From NCBI RefSeq assembly GCF_030362795.1, contig NZ_JAUCBM010000001.1, positions 1,240,001 to 1,304,000 on the forward strand: a stretch of DNA of 64,000 nucleotides. Direction: 5' to 3'. The position numbers and the translations under genes were made by a program. The number at the start of each line of letters is the position of its first letter. Position 1 is the first letter of the stretch. Of the stretch, positions 20,060 through 29,342 are shown in pieces. The notes below the pieces were generated by a model. The model was not told the origin of the DNA. It made no database searches and worked only from the letters and a program-made list of their open reading frames with translations. The stretch is from Pseudochrobactrum kiredjianiae (lineage in GTDB: Bacteria; Pseudomonadota; Alphaproteobacteria; Rhizobiales; Rhizobiaceae).

Positions 20060-22438
20060 TTAAGCCGCAACATCATCGCTGATTGAGGCTGTCAGCGAAG
20101 GTGCTTTGCGATCCGGAATTCGGACAGAGACGATTGTACCAACGCCTTCTGTGGAGCAAATCCGCAGCGCGCCATTATGCAGTTCTGCCAGCGAGCGGGA
20201 AATCGCAAGACCAAGACCGGAACCTGTATGGGTTTTGGTGAACTGGTTTTCGACCTGCTCAAACGGGTGACCGAGTTTCTTCAGTGCGTCACGCGGAATA
20301 CCACAGCCGGTATCTTTAATGGTGAGGATCAGCGCACCATTGGTCTTGCGCGCACGCACCAGAATATGACCGCCGTCACCGGTAAACTTCACTGCATTGG
20401 ACAGCAGGTTAATCAGCACCTGCTTGATCGCACGACGGTCAGCGCTGGCGGTAATCGTGTCGGCAATGCTGGTTTCAACCGAAATATGTTTCTGTTCCGC
20501 CTGCAGTGAGATCACACGCACGGTTTCTTCAATTAGCGGGTAAAGATCAATATCTTCGCGATCCAGAGAGAAATGACCGGCTTCAATCTTCGACATATCA
20601 AGAATGTCATTGATAACATTGAGCAGATAATTGCCGCTGGTATGAATGTCGTGAATATATTCCGCATAACGCTCTGAGCCGAGCGGACCGAATGTGCCTG
20701 CCGAGATCATCTCGGAGAAACCAATGATCGCATTGAGTGGTGTACGCAGCTCATGGGACATATTGGCAAGGAATTCAGATTTTGAACGGTTGGCGCTTTC
20801 CGCACGTTCCTTCTCCGTCGCATATTTGGATGCCAGCTCAGACAGTTCACGTACGCGGTCTTTTTCCGCTTTACGCGCAAGGCTCAAGTCCTGAATGGTC
20901 GCCATCAGACGGCGCTCACTATCCACCAGACGTTCCTGATGCAGTTTCAGCTGGGTAATGTCGGTTCCGACCGATACCAGACCGCCGTCCTGCGTGCGGC
21001 GTTCGTTGACCTGTAGCCAGCGGCCGTCACCAAGCTGGCGCTCGAATGTCTGCGCACCGCTGCGGTCGTTCTCATTTGCCATACGGCGCTCAAAAGCAGC
21101 AGGGCGCAGCAGCGGCTGAATATCTTCGCGCGTTACACCGGCTTTCAAAGCCGTGGCAGGCAGGCCTGCATATTCATTATACTTGCCGTTGGACATCACC
21201 AGGCGGCTCTCGGCATCCCAGAGAACGAATGCTTCGGAAATGCTTTCAATCGCTTCACGGATACGCAGATCAGCTTCGGCAGTCGCCTGTGCAAAGCGGT
21301 GCTGTTCGCTGACGTCAAAAGCGATGCCAACCAGATGGACATCACCTTCATTGGCGATTTCTGCACGAACGCGCATCCATACCCAATAGCCTTCGGCGTG
21401 GCGCATACGCAGAACTTTGTCGACCTGACGCAATTCACCGGACATTACCTGTGTGGCGATTTCATAGAGATCGCCGTCAACCGGATTAACGATGGCTGCA
21501 ACATCACCAAATGACAGAACGCTGTCGACAGCTTCATAGCCGAGCATCTCATACATCGAGCGCGACCAGAACATACGGCCACGCGCCATGTCCCAGTCCC
21601 AGAGACCGCAACGGCCGCGGGCGAGCGCCAGATCAATCCGCTTCTGGATTTGATGGGAGAAATCATCAGCGTCGCGGGCGCGCGCTGCCTGTGAGAAATA
21701 TGCATAAAGAATAGCCAGCAAGACACCGGCTGTCGCGGCGAATAAGGTGATGTTCAGTGAAAGAACCTGTCGCCAGTCTTTGAATATCTCTTTTTCAGTA
21801 TTGAACGCAACGACAGACAAGATGCCTGCGGTTGCAGCCTGTATATTTTGCGGTTCAACTTTTTCTGCAGCAGCAAAAGCTGCTTCATTACGGTATTTTA
21901 CAGGCAGAACACCGGCGCGACCGCCAAACATCAGTAGCGGATGCGCTTCGGAGAAAAGTGTTTCAGCCTGAATGCCGAGCAACTGGCGGCTGCTCAGAGC
22001 GGCAATAATTTTTGAATTCTCATCCAGAATGGCAAGCTCAAGACGGGAACCGATTAGCCCTTGCGAACGAAGCTCAACCAATAAATCCTGTACGGCACTA
22101 TAATCGCCGGTATTATCTGTGGGAGGTGTCGTCTCCATCTGCTTTTGCAGCTGTGAAGCCACATGGGCAGCAGTCAGCGCCATTTCGTGACGGGCATCAC
22201 TTTCAATTTCTTCACGTTGACTGAGCAGCGACAACATACGCGCTCCAGCCAGAATAATCAGAAATGCAATGATCAGTATTGGCACGATGCGGCGCAGCAC
22301 CGGCTCGAGAGAGAGCAGCTTACGATAGGCAGGGCCCGACAACAGATAGACATAGCCGGAAAGCCTGAAGCGCTTCTGACGTCTTTCTGAAGTGTAACAG
22401 ACACCATTCGGCGCGCGATGCGCGTCGGTATTTGCCAT
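20060..22438 (-). CDS. pleC: PleC/DivJ-type cell-cycle sensor histidine kinase
   Basis: A 792-residue kinase. Two membrane segments (about residues 48-68 and 225-247) flank a periplasmic domain. Two or more PAS-like regions follow (about residues 265-390 and 400-510), then a coiled coil rich in Lys/Glu, the H-box 'ANMSHELRTPLNAIIGFSEM' (about residue 550) and an HATPase with 'NLLSNAVKF', 'DTGCGIP' and 'GSGLGLAIS'. The H-box and the following 'GNYLLNVINDILDMSKIEAG' are typical of the PleC/DivJ/PdhS kinases that act on DivK. Length and N-terminal anchor favour PleC. The upstream region holds a perfect CtrA box and seven GANTC sites, which fits published CtrA control of pleC in Brucella. Distinguishing PleC from its paralogues by eye is not certain. 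Confidence 0.8.
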   Translation of the reverse strand: MANTDAHRAPNGVCYTSERRQKRFRLSGYVYLLSGPAYRKLLSLEPVLRRIVPILIIAFLIILAGARMLSLLSQREEIESDARHEMALTAAHVASQLQKQMETTPPTDNTGDYSAVQDLLVELRSQGLIGSRLELAILDENSKIIAALSSRQLLGIQAETLFSEAHPLLMFGGRAGVLPVKYRNEAAFAAAEKVEPQNIQAATAGILSVVAFNTEKEIFKDWRQVLSLNITLFAATAGVLLAILYAYFSQAARARDADDFSHQIQKRIDLALARGRCGLWDWDMARGRMFWSRSMYEMLGYEAVDSVLSFGDVAAIVNPVDGDLYEIATQVMSGELRQVDKVLRMRHAEGYWVWMRVRAEIANEGDVHLVGIAFDVSEQHRFAQATAEADLRIREAIESISEAFVLWDAESRLVMSNGKYNEYAGLPATALKAGVTREDIQPLLRPAAFERRMANENDRSGAQTFERQLGDGRWLQVNERRTQDGGLVSVGTDITQLKLHQERLVDSERRLMATIQDLSLARKAEKDRVRELSELASKYATEKERAESANRSKSEFLANMSHELRTPLNAIIGFSEMISAGTFGPLGSERYAEYIHDIHTSGNYLLNVINDILDMSKIEAGHFSLDREDIDLYPLIEETVRVISLQAEQKHISVETSIADTITASADRRAIKQVLINLLSNAVKFTGDGGHILVRARKTNGALILTIKDTGCGIPRDALKKLGHPFEQVENQFTKTHTGSGLGLAISRSLAELHNGALRICSTEGVGTIVSVRIPDRKAPSLTASISDDVAA

Positions 22439-22473
22439 CCCGTGGCCCTCATCTGAATTTTGGTTATTGAAGT

Positions 22474-22639
22474 GATTCGGGGTGAGAAATCCGAATAACC
22501 CTAATGAATCAAATGTGATTCGCTGTGTCCAGTGCTTTTAATTAATAATTAATAAAAAACCCCTGCCGATTCGAAGGTGATTCGATCAGTTTTCAGAAAG
22601 AGACACTTTAATTGGGTGCGCATGATTCTGATTTGATTC
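22474..22639. promoter_or_regulatory. Cluster of seven GANTC (CcrM) sites upstream of pleC
   Basis: GANTC occurs at 22474, 22506, 22517, 22568, 22579, 22624 and 22635. Random expectation is about one per 256 bases. GANTC is the target of the cell-cycle methylase CcrM in alphaproteobacteria, and methylation state can set promoter timing. The CtrA box lies inside the cluster. The region is otherwise non-coding (22439-22738). Confidence 0.75.
22538..22552 (-). promoter_or_regulatory. CtrA binding site upstream of pleC
   Basis: The sequence TTAATTAATAATTAA is an exact TTAA-N7-TTAA CtrA consensus, 100 bases upstream of the pleC start on the minus strand. CtrA has been reported to bind the pleC promoter of Brucella abortus, so the assignment fits known biology. 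Confidence 0.75.
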
Positions 22640-22738
22640 AGCAATATGCGGTGCAGTACTTATTTGTTGTAAAACATTATGTTCTTTTTAAAGCAGGGGA
22701 CGAAAAAGCAAGATGTGCTTTCCCGTCCCCGCATTTGG

Positions 22739-25378
22739 TCAGGCAAGCATGCGCTCCGTGATATCGCGTACGTCGGGGGAGAGTTTTTCAGCTTGCGCAA
22801 TCACTTCCAAAGCTGATTTCAAATGCTCACGGCGCACCGGCTCCAGCGTTTTCCATGAGCGCAGAGTGGTAAGAAGGCGCGAAGCCAGTTGCGGATTTTC
22901 GCGGTCGATTGTCAGAATGAGCTGCGTGAAGAAGGTATATGCCTGACCATCCTGCCGGTTGAAGCCGGTCGGATTGCTGGCAGCAAAGGCTCCTAGTACG
23001 GAACGGGCGCGGTTCGGATTATCGAGAGAGAACAGCGGATGCTTCATCAGACTCTGGACGACTTCCAGAGCATCAGAGGCAGGGCGGCGTGCCTGTACAC
23101 TGAACCATTTATCCATCGCCAATGGTACCGCGCTATAATCCTGCTCAAATTGCGCCAAAGCACGTGTTGCAAAATCATGTTCATAAAAACGATGCGCCAG
23201 CAGCGCCAGCGCTGCCAGTTTGTCGGTCATATTATCGGCGGAGATGAATTGATCATAAACCCGCTGCGGATCATTGTCCGAAACCGCCAGATATTGCAGA
23301 AGCACAGCTTTGAGTGCTCTCTTGCCTGCGCTGTCAGCATCCGGTGTGAATGGTGCAGCATCCTGCAAGCCGTCATAGGTCTTGGCAAAAATTTCAGCCC
23401 CATGTGTGGCGATTGCCGACAGCAAGGCTTCACGGCTGTTGCGGATCAGGTCGGGATCAATATTGCTTCCAATGTCACGGGCAATGTCTGCTTCTTCCGG
23501 TAAGGTCAGGCAGAGCGCACGGAAGGCATGGTCCAGCGTTTCATCCTGCGCAAGTTCTGCCAATAATTCGGGCAATACCGGATCAAACCCTGTAGCTTGT
23601 TGCAGGCGGAGTTTTTCGACATTGGCTATAATCGCATTGCTCATCAGCGAATGAATAACCTGCCAGCGGCCAAAGGCATCGCTGTCATGGCGCGCAAGAA
23701 ACAATTGCTCATCGCGGCTTAATGATTGTGCGACATGCACCGGCGCGGAGAAATCACGCAGCACTGACAAGACGGGCTTCTCTGTAATGTTGCGGAATGT
23801 CCAGCTTTGTGAGGCCTCACGCAGATGCAGGACATCACCCTGCAAGCCACTGCCTTCAGAAGATGAAATCTCAATATCTTTGCCATCGGTACCGATCAGC
23901 CCGAATTTGACCGGAATATGCATTGGCTGTTTTTCGCACTGCCCTGGGGTCGGCTCAGTTTTTTGCTCGAGCGTCAGGCGCAGGCTCTGGCTTGCTGCAT
24001 CATAATCACTGGTGACTGTGACGAGAGGCGTGCCTGCCTGATCGTACCAGAGGGCAAAATGCGTGAGAGACTGGCCGCTGACGTCTTCAAAACATTTGAT
24101 GAAGTCTTCAATGGTCGCAGCGTCACCGTCATGGCGGATGAAATAGAGATCAAGTCCTTTGTAGAAATTCTCATCACCGATAATGGTGCGCAGCATACGG
24201 ATCAGCTCGCTACCTTTTTCATAAACGGTTGCGGTGTAGAAATTATTGATCTCGCGATATTCTTTCGGGCGTACCGGATGCGCCAATGGTCCGCCATCTT
24301 CCGGAAATTGCTGTGCCTTGAGAACTTTCACCTCATCAATACGATGCACAGCGCGGGAACGCATATCGCTGGAAAATTCATGGTCGCGATAAACGGTCAG
24401 GCCCTCTTTCAGACAAAGCTGGAACCAGTCGCGACAGGTAATGCGGTTGCCCGCCCAGTTGTGGAAATATTCATGGGCAATCACCGCTTCGATACCGGCA
24501 TAATCCGTGTCGGTCGCGGTCTGCGGATCGGCGAGAACATATTTGTCGTTGAAGATATTCAGGCCTTTATTCTCCATCGCACCCATATTGAAATCGGATA
24601 CGGCAACAATATTGAAAATATCGAGGTCATATTCGCGACCATAAACCTCTTCATCCCAGCGCATGGAACGCTTCAAAGCATCCATTGCATAGGTCGCACG
24701 GGCTTCATTGCCATGCTCGACATAGATGTTCAGCGCGACTTGCTTGCCGGACATGGTGGGGAATTGATCGCTGATGGAGCCGAGGTCTCCGGCAACCAAA
24801 GCAAACAGATAGGACGGCTTGGGATGCGGATCATACCACCGCGCATAATGTCGGCCATCCACCAGCTCGCCAGCCTCTTGCAGATTACCGTTGGAAAGCA
24901 GAATTGGTGCGGCCTGTTTGTCGGCTTCAAGACGTACGGTATAAACCGAGAGAACATCCGGCCGGTCAAGGAAATAGGTGATGCGGCGAAAGCCTTCCGC
25001 CTCACATTGCGTTGTATAGATATTGCTGGAGCGATAAAGCCCCATCAGTTGCCGGTTGGTTGTCGGATTAATTCTTGTGACAATTTCCAGCGTGAACGGG
25101 CTTTGTTGTGGCAGGGAGTTTATCGTGAGCAGTTCGGGATCAGCCACATAATCCGTGGCAGGCAGACCGTTGATCTGAAGGCTCACTAGTTCCAGTTCAT
25201 CACCATCCAGTATCAGTGGTGCTGTGAGGGAGACACCGTCACGACGTTCGATCGTCAGGCGTGCAGTGACAATTGTCTTTTCCGGATCAAGCTGAAAATC
25301 CAGCTCGGTTTTGCGTATCAGATAATCTGACGGGCGGTAATCTTCGAGGCGAAAGACATGACCTGTATCGGTACGCAT
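22739..25378 (-). CDS. pepN: Aminopeptidase N (M1 family)
   Basis: An 879-residue M1 metalloaminopeptidase. It has the exopeptidase motif 'GAMENKG' (about residue 265) and the zinc motif 'HEYFHNW' (about residue 301), with the third ligand Glu in 'KEGLTVYRDHEF' about 20 residues later. The length and the C-terminal helical domain match Escherichia coli PepN. It removes N-terminal residues from peptides in the cytoplasm. It is transcribed in the same direction as pleC but is separated from it by 300 bases of regulatory DNA. The start is an ATG 12 bases from the window's GCTCCTG-type (minus-strand CAGGAGC) ribosome-binding site. Confidence 0.95.
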   Translation of the reverse strand: MRTDTGHVFRLEDYRPSDYLIRKTELDFQLDPEKTIVTARLTIERRDGVSLTAPLILDGDELELVSLQINGLPATDYVADPELLTINSLPQQSPFTLEIVTRINPTTNRQLMGLYRSSNIYTTQCEAEGFRRITYFLDRPDVLSVYTVRLEADKQAAPILLSNGNLQEAGELVDGRHYARWYDPHPKPSYLFALVAGDLGSISDQFPTMSGKQVALNIYVEHGNEARATYAMDALKRSMRWDEEVYGREYDLDIFNIVAVSDFNMGAMENKGLNIFNDKYVLADPQTATDTDYAGIEAVIAHEYFHNWAGNRITCRDWFQLCLKEGLTVYRDHEFSSDMRSRAVHRIDEVKVLKAQQFPEDGGPLAHPVRPKEYREINNFYTATVYEKGSELIRMLRTIIGDENFYKGLDLYFIRHDGDAATIEDFIKCFEDVSGQSLTHFALWYDQAGTPLVTVTSDYDAASQSLRLTLEQKTEPTPGQCEKQPMHIPVKFGLIGTDGKDIEISSSEGSGLQGDVLHLREASQSWTFRNITEKPVLSVLRDFSAPVHVAQSLSRDEQLFLARHDSDAFGRWQVIHSLMSNAIIANVEKLRLQQATGFDPVLPELLAELAQDETLDHAFRALCLTLPEEADIARDIGSNIDPDLIRNSREALLSAIATHGAEIFAKTYDGLQDAAPFTPDADSAGKRALKAVLLQYLAVSDNDPQRVYDQFISADNMTDKLAALALLAHRFYEHDFATRALAQFEQDYSAVPLAMDKWFSVQARRPASDALEVVQSLMKHPLFSLDNPNRARSVLGAFAASNPTGFNRQDGQAYTFFTQLILTIDRENPQLASRLLTTLRSWKTLEPVRREHLKSALEVIAQAEKLSPDVRDITERMLA

Positions 25379-25540
25379 AACTGCTCCTGAATTGACTTTG
25401 ACTAATGTGCGGGGAGGTTAAGCCATTTTTTTCACAGGCGAAACCGCTATCCTTGTGAAAAATTGAGTTTAACTCAACGAAACTGTTTGAAATTTTGGGC
25501 TTGGGCTTCTGAACAGGAGATCAGTTTTACTCTTCGTTCA

Positions 25541-25568
25541 TTGCAAAAATTGCTAACAATTTTTGCAA
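25541..25568. promoter_or_regulatory. Perfect 12-bp inverted repeat upstream of the EamA gene
   Basis: TTGCAAAAATTG and CAATTTTTGCAA are separated by four bases, about 100 bases before the start at 25665. A second perfect palindrome, TTGAGTTTAACTCAA, lies at 25463-25477. Either could be an operator for the divergently placed pepN and EamA genes; no regulator gene is adjacent. Confidence 0.45.
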
Positions 25569-25664
25569 ATAATACTGGCAAACCACCCTTTGTCAGCTAT
25601 GCTAGGAGCATTAAAAGAGGGAGTCTGCCGCGTAAAATTCAGCGGCAGTTAAGGAATTTTCACT

Positions 25665-26633
25665 GTGAATGCCCCAGAGCGCCATCTGCCGCTGGCAGAT
25701 ACACCCGCCGCTGCCGGAGAGAACGGGTCTGAAACACGACCATTGCTTGGTATTGCCTGCAAAGTTACCTCCGTTTTTGTCTTTGTATTGATGTCAACAT
25801 TGCTGAAGTCAGCAGAGGGCATACCTGCGGGAGAGCTGGTGTTCTTCCGTTCATTCTTTGCGATTTTTCCGGTTGTCATCTATTTAGCCTATACACACCA
25901 GTTGCAGGGCGTGATGGTGACCTCGGATATCTTTGGCCATGTGTGGCGCGGCCTTGTCGGCGTGATGTCTATGCTGAGCGGGTTTTACGCTCTGACATTG
26001 CTGCCATTGCCGGAAAGCATTGCCATCAATTATGCATCGCCTCTGATGATTGTTGTGCTGAGTGCAATTTTCCTGAAAGAACAGGTGCGAATTTATCGCT
26101 GGTCTGCGGTGCTGGTCGGCTTTGCCGGTGTGCTGATTATTGTCTGGCCGCGTCTCAGCATGTTTTCGAGCGGAAATATGAGTCAGGCAGAGGGGATCGG
26201 TGCTATCTTTGCTTTGATCGGGGCTTTATCTTCAGCTGTCGCCATGATGCTGGTGCGCAAGCTGGTGAAGCATGAACGCACAGCGACGATTGTGATCTAT
26301 TTTTCGCTGACTTCAACGGTGATTGCGCTGTTCACATGGCCGTTTGGTTGGGTTGTGCCGCAATGGTGGCAGTTGGCATTGCTCGTGGGGGCTGGTTTTG
26401 CCGGGGGTATCGCACAGATCTTTTTGACCGAATGTTATCGCCACGCAGAAATGTCGACGATTGCGCCGTTTGAATATACCTCAATGCTGCTGGGCTTAGG
26501 TATCGGCTATGTGGTTTTTGGCGATGTCCCGACTGTTCAGATGCTGATCGGCAGTTCTATTGTTATCGGCGCCGGTATTTTTATCATTTTCCGTGAGCAT
26601 AAATTGTCAGGCAGAAAGTTTAGGAGGAGCTGA
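25665..26633 (+). CDS. EamA/DMT-superfamily transporter
   Basis: A 322-residue membrane protein with about ten hydrophobic helices in two EamA halves (about residues 25-155 and 170-300). The first half starts 'GIACKVTSVFVFVLMSTLLKS' and includes 'PLPESIAINYASPLMIVVLSAIFL', a characteristic EamA loop-helix. The family exports small metabolites or drugs; the substrate cannot be read from the sequence. The start is a GTG with AAGGAA upstream, and the first 25 residues are a hydrophilic tail. It converges with the MFS gene, the two sharing a terminator hairpin. Confidence 0.85.
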   Translation: MNAPERHLPLADTPAAAGENGSETRPLLGIACKVTSVFVFVLMSTLLKSAEGIPAGELVFFRSFFAIFPVVIYLAYTHQLQGVMVTSDIFGHVWRGLVGVMSMLSGFYALTLLPLPESIAINYASPLMIVVLSAIFLKEQVRIYRWSAVLVGFAGVLIIVWPRLSMFSSGNMSQAEGIGAIFALIGALSSAVAMMLVRKLVKHERTATIVIYFSLTSTVIALFTWPFGWVVPQWWQLALLVGAGFAGGIAQIFLTECYRHAEMSTIAPFEYTSMLLGLGIGYVVFGDVPTVQMLIGSSIVIGAGIFIIFREHKLSGRKFRRS

Positions 26634-26649
26634 GAAAAATCCTCAGCTC
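26627..26649. terminator. Bidirectional terminator hairpin overlapping two convergent stop codons
   Basis: Arms GAGCTGAG and CTCAGCTC enclose a loop of seven bases. The stops of the EamA gene (26633) and the MFS gene (26643, minus) both lie inside the hairpin. Confidence 0.7.
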
Positions 26650-27908
26650 TTCTCATTCTCGTCTTCTTCCGGCACATCGCTGCGCGGATCCATCTGATAG
26701 CTTTCCGGCGTATTGATGTTTTTCGTGGCCTGATATTTGAACTCTGTTTTCTGGTCACTGATCGCCGGACGCTCCCTTAAGGTTATGCGCCAGAGTGCGT
26801 GCAGGCCATAGGCGGCAAAGCAGATGCTCAGGGTTACCGGCATACCGGTTTTGCCTAAACTCTCCATCATACGGGCTGCGATCTGCGGCCCGATCATATT
26901 GCCGACCCCATAGACAATCAGCAAGCCGCCAGAGATTTTCACAAACTCATTGGCTTCCGCATAGTCATTGGCATGCGCGACATTGAGGCTGTAAATCGGA
27001 AACAGAACGCCTCCCATCAGGAAGATAACCGCATAACCGCTGATCCCGTCTGCCGGAGACACAAAGGTCAGCATAATTGCCAGTACAACACCGACACTGC
27101 CGCAGAAGACCATGACATAACGACGATCGGCAAAATCTGAGAAGCGTCCCAGCGGATATTGGAAAATCGCCCCGCCAATCACAGCTGTGACCAGCATGGT
27201 TGCGATGCTCAGATTATCCAGTCCGTTCTTCTGACCATAGATCGGTGCGAGAATATTCCACGAACCGGCAATAATACCGGATATGAGCGAGCCGATGACA
27301 GCCGCCGGAGAACGCTTATACAGGCCGCGAATATCCAGCGACACCTGTGTCAGCGGTTTCGGGGATTCCGCACGCGACAGCGCGGTGGGAATGAGCGCAA
27401 GGCTGTAGATCAGCGTACAGATGATAAACAGAGTTTGTGTGGAAGGATCACCAAAAGGCAGAATATACTGGCCGGACATAGTGCCGATCATGGTGGTTAT
27501 CATATAGACAGAGAAGATCATGCCGCGGCTGTCATTGTTGACACGCTCATTGAGCCAGCTCTCCACCACCATATAGCCGCCAGCGAGAGAAAAGCCCGCC
27601 AAGGCACGAAAGCCCATCCAGGCGATCGGATTTATTATCAGCGAGTGCAGCAGCAAAGACATACCAAGAATAGTCAGCAAGACTGTAAAAACGCGCACAT
27701 GGCCGACATTGCGCACGAAAATTGGTACAATCAGACAACCGGCCGTGAAGGCGAGAGAATAAAAAGTTCCCATCCAGCCGATAGTGATTGTTGACCAGCC
27801 TTCCATACCGGCACGGATCGGCAGCAGGAGTCCCGCAAGGCCTCCGGCCATCAGCATCAGAAGCGTACTGAAAAGAAGCGCTGTAATCGGCAACAACTGT
27901 GCAGGCAT
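26643..27908 (-). CDS. Major facilitator superfamily transporter (YcaD-like)
   Basis: About 421 residues with twelve hydrophobic helices. The start is placed at ATG 27908 ('MPAQLLPITALLFSTLLM') because the longer frame upstream (to 28007) runs into a dispersed repeat. 'GFSLAGGYMVVESWLNERV' (helix 4-5 region) is typical of the YcaD/MFS_1 type, as is 'PLGRFSDFADRRYVM' (loop between the halves). The C-terminal about 45 residues are hydrophilic and acidic ('EEDENEKS'). The substrate is unknown. Confidence 0.85.
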   Translation of the reverse strand: MPAQLLPITALLFSTLLMLMAGGLAGLLLPIRAGMEGWSTITIGWMGTFYSLAFTAGCLIVPIFVRNVGHVRVFTVLLTILGMSLLLHSLIINPIAWMGFRALAGFSLAGGYMVVESWLNERVNNDSRGMIFSVYMITTMIGTMSGQYILPFGDPSTQTLFIICTLIYSLALIPTALSRAESPKPLTQVSLDIRGLYKRSPAAVIGSLISGIIAGSWNILAPIYGQKNGLDNLSIATMLVTAVIGGAIFQYPLGRFSDFADRRYVMVFCGSVGVVLAIMLTFVSPADGISGYAVIFLMGGVLFPIYSLNVAHANDYAEANEFVKISGGLLIVYGVGNMIGPQIAARMMESLGKTGMPVTLSICFAAYGLHALWRITLRERPAISDQKTEFKYQATKNINTPESYQMDPRSDVPEEDENEKS

Positions 27909-27925
27909 GGCTTTATCCGGACTTA

Positions 27926-28027
27926 AAGCATTTCCAGCAAAAGTGCGAAGCGGTTTTGCGTAGGATAATGCGTAAAATAAATAATTAGAGCGGTTCCCAC
28001 TATTCAATCGTAACTGGGACCGCTCTA
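27926..28027. repeat. Palindromic repeats: diverged family B plus a TAGAGCGG palindrome
   Basis: Bases 27926-27973 form a rhizobial-type element ('AGCAAAAGTGCGAAGCGGTT' with flanking GCAT/ATGC arms). Bases 27986-28027 form a palindrome with arms TAGAGCGGTTCCCA and TGGGACCGCTCTA. A close relative of the second part lies at 44485-44526. The element occupies the upstream region of the MFS gene. Confidence 0.8.
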
Positions 28028-28173
28028 AACCTTAAACGGCAGAGAGCCGTAAAAGAGAACACATTCAGCAGGACTGTATTGTGAAATCAATGCAGGGATA
28101 TTGGCATTTTAAGGTCGTGAAAAATTCTCTCTTCACGGATATTTATGTCGTATTTTATGCTCTAAACCACAGA

Positions 28174-29076
28174 TCAGACTTCAATGCCTTCCAGACGCAT
28201 TTTGACCATCAGCCAGTCCTCCCATGCAAAACGTTTTTGCGCCGGTGTGCGCAATAAGTAATCTGGATGCAGGCTTGGCATAATTGCAACGGTCTGCGCA
28301 CCGGCAGTTGTCAGGCTATGCCAGTTGCCGCGTAATTTATAGATCGGCTCGCGGGAGCCTGTCAGCGCCTTTGCGGCAGGGTCGCCAAGCGCAACAATTA
28401 CTTTTGGCGCAACCAGTTCAATCTGCCGGTTGAGGAACGGACGGCAGAGGTCAATTTCCAGCGGCGTTGCAGGGCGATTGCCCGGCGGGCGCCATGGCAA
28501 AGTATTGGCCAGATAGGCTTGCTCGCGTTTCAGATTAATGGCTGCGAGAATGCGCTCCAGCATATGTCCGGCAGGGCCGGAGAAGGGGACGCCTTCAAGA
28601 TCATCGTCACGCCCCGGTGTATCACCGATCACCATCAGGTCGGCATTCGCGGAACCGTCCGCAAAGCAGATATTTTTCGCCGTAAATTTGAGGCGGCAGC
28701 CGTCAAAGCCTGCCATCGCCTGCTGCAGCATATCAAGATTGTCTGCGCTGCTAGCAAGTTTGCGGGCTTCTTCCAGCAGGACTTCCGGTGCAATGGAAGC
28801 CTGTGCCGCAATGGGAGCTTGCTGCGCTCTTTGTTGCTGGTTTGCCGGTAAGGCGGGATTTTGTCGCGGTGCCTGTTGCGCATTGCCGGCTGGTGCCGCT
28901 GCATTGTTGCGCATTGTAGTGTCAGGTTGCGCAACGCGTTTTGGTTGCGCTGCCGCAAGGGCTGCGGCTTCAGCAAAGCGATCAACCGGCGCGTCATGCA
29001 GCGCGGAGTCCACTCCGGCTTCCGCGTAAAAGCGAATCAGATCTTCCCAATTGGCAGTTATTGCAGTGTCTGACAC
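28174..29076 (-). CDS. Uracil-DNA glycosylase, family-4-like but lacking part of the Fe-S ligand set
   Basis: A 300-residue protein. A low-complexity N-terminal third (Ala/Gln/Pro-rich, about residues 40-95) precedes a UDG-fold domain. Motif A reads 'VIGDTPGRDDDLEGVPFSGP' (about residues 152-171), the middle has 'LPWRPPGNRPAT' (about residue 193), and motif B is 'MPSLHPDYLLR' (about residue 270). It removes uracil arising from cytosine deamination. Classical family-4 enzymes hold a 4Fe-4S cluster with four Cys. Here the counterparts of the first (F-x-x-C) and third (PW-RPP) positions are not Cys, while 'GCRLK' and 'LCRPFL' keep the others. The start is GTG 29076. Confidence 0.88.
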   Translation of the reverse strand: MSDTAITANWEDLIRFYAEAGVDSALHDAPVDRFAEAAALAAAQPKRVAQPDTTMRNNAAAPAGNAQQAPRQNPALPANQQQRAQQAPIAAQASIAPEVLLEEARKLASSADNLDMLQQAMAGFDGCRLKFTAKNICFADGSANADLMVIGDTPGRDDDLEGVPFSGPAGHMLERILAAINLKREQAYLANTLPWRPPGNRPATPLEIDLCRPFLNRQIELVAPKVIVALGDPAAKALTGSREPIYKLRGNWHSLTTAGAQTVAIMPSLHPDYLLRTPAQKRFAWEDWLMVKMRLEGIEV

Positions 29077-29175
29077 ACGATTGTTCCGGTTTTAGGCATG
29101 TTTACTGCTCTGAGGTCGCAAATTGTCAGAGCTTTGGCAAGGGCTTTCGGACGGGGTTGTTCAAAAACCATTTAC

Positions 29176-29193
29176 ATTGACGTTTACGTCAAT
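29176..29193. promoter_or_regulatory. Perfect palindrome upstream of etfD, MerR/LiuR-like operator
   Basis: ATTGACGTTTACGTCAAT is an 18-base perfect inverted repeat, 150 bases before etfD. Its core ACGTTTACGT recurs in reverse complement (ACGTAAACGT) at 35941-35950. LiuR, a MerR-family regulator of branched-chain amino acid breakdown in proteobacteria, is known to control ETF-linked genes through similar sites. Assignment to LiuR is inference. Confidence 0.55.
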
Positions 29194-29342
29194 ATTATAG
29201 TGATCTGTTAGTGAACAAACGTCATGATCTGCGGCGATTTTGGACAATAGGACGCATTTGAACTGTGTTACAACCCTGTATCAGGGTGAATAGAATATAA
29301 TAACGGGAACCAGATACCACGCCCGATGCTATGGAGGCTTAT

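Noticed and set aside
23918-25189. Open frame of 423 codons on the plus strand inside pepN
   Set aside because: It lies wholly antisense to a gene with intact M1 peptidase motifs and has no recognisable domain; codon structure of pepN explains it.
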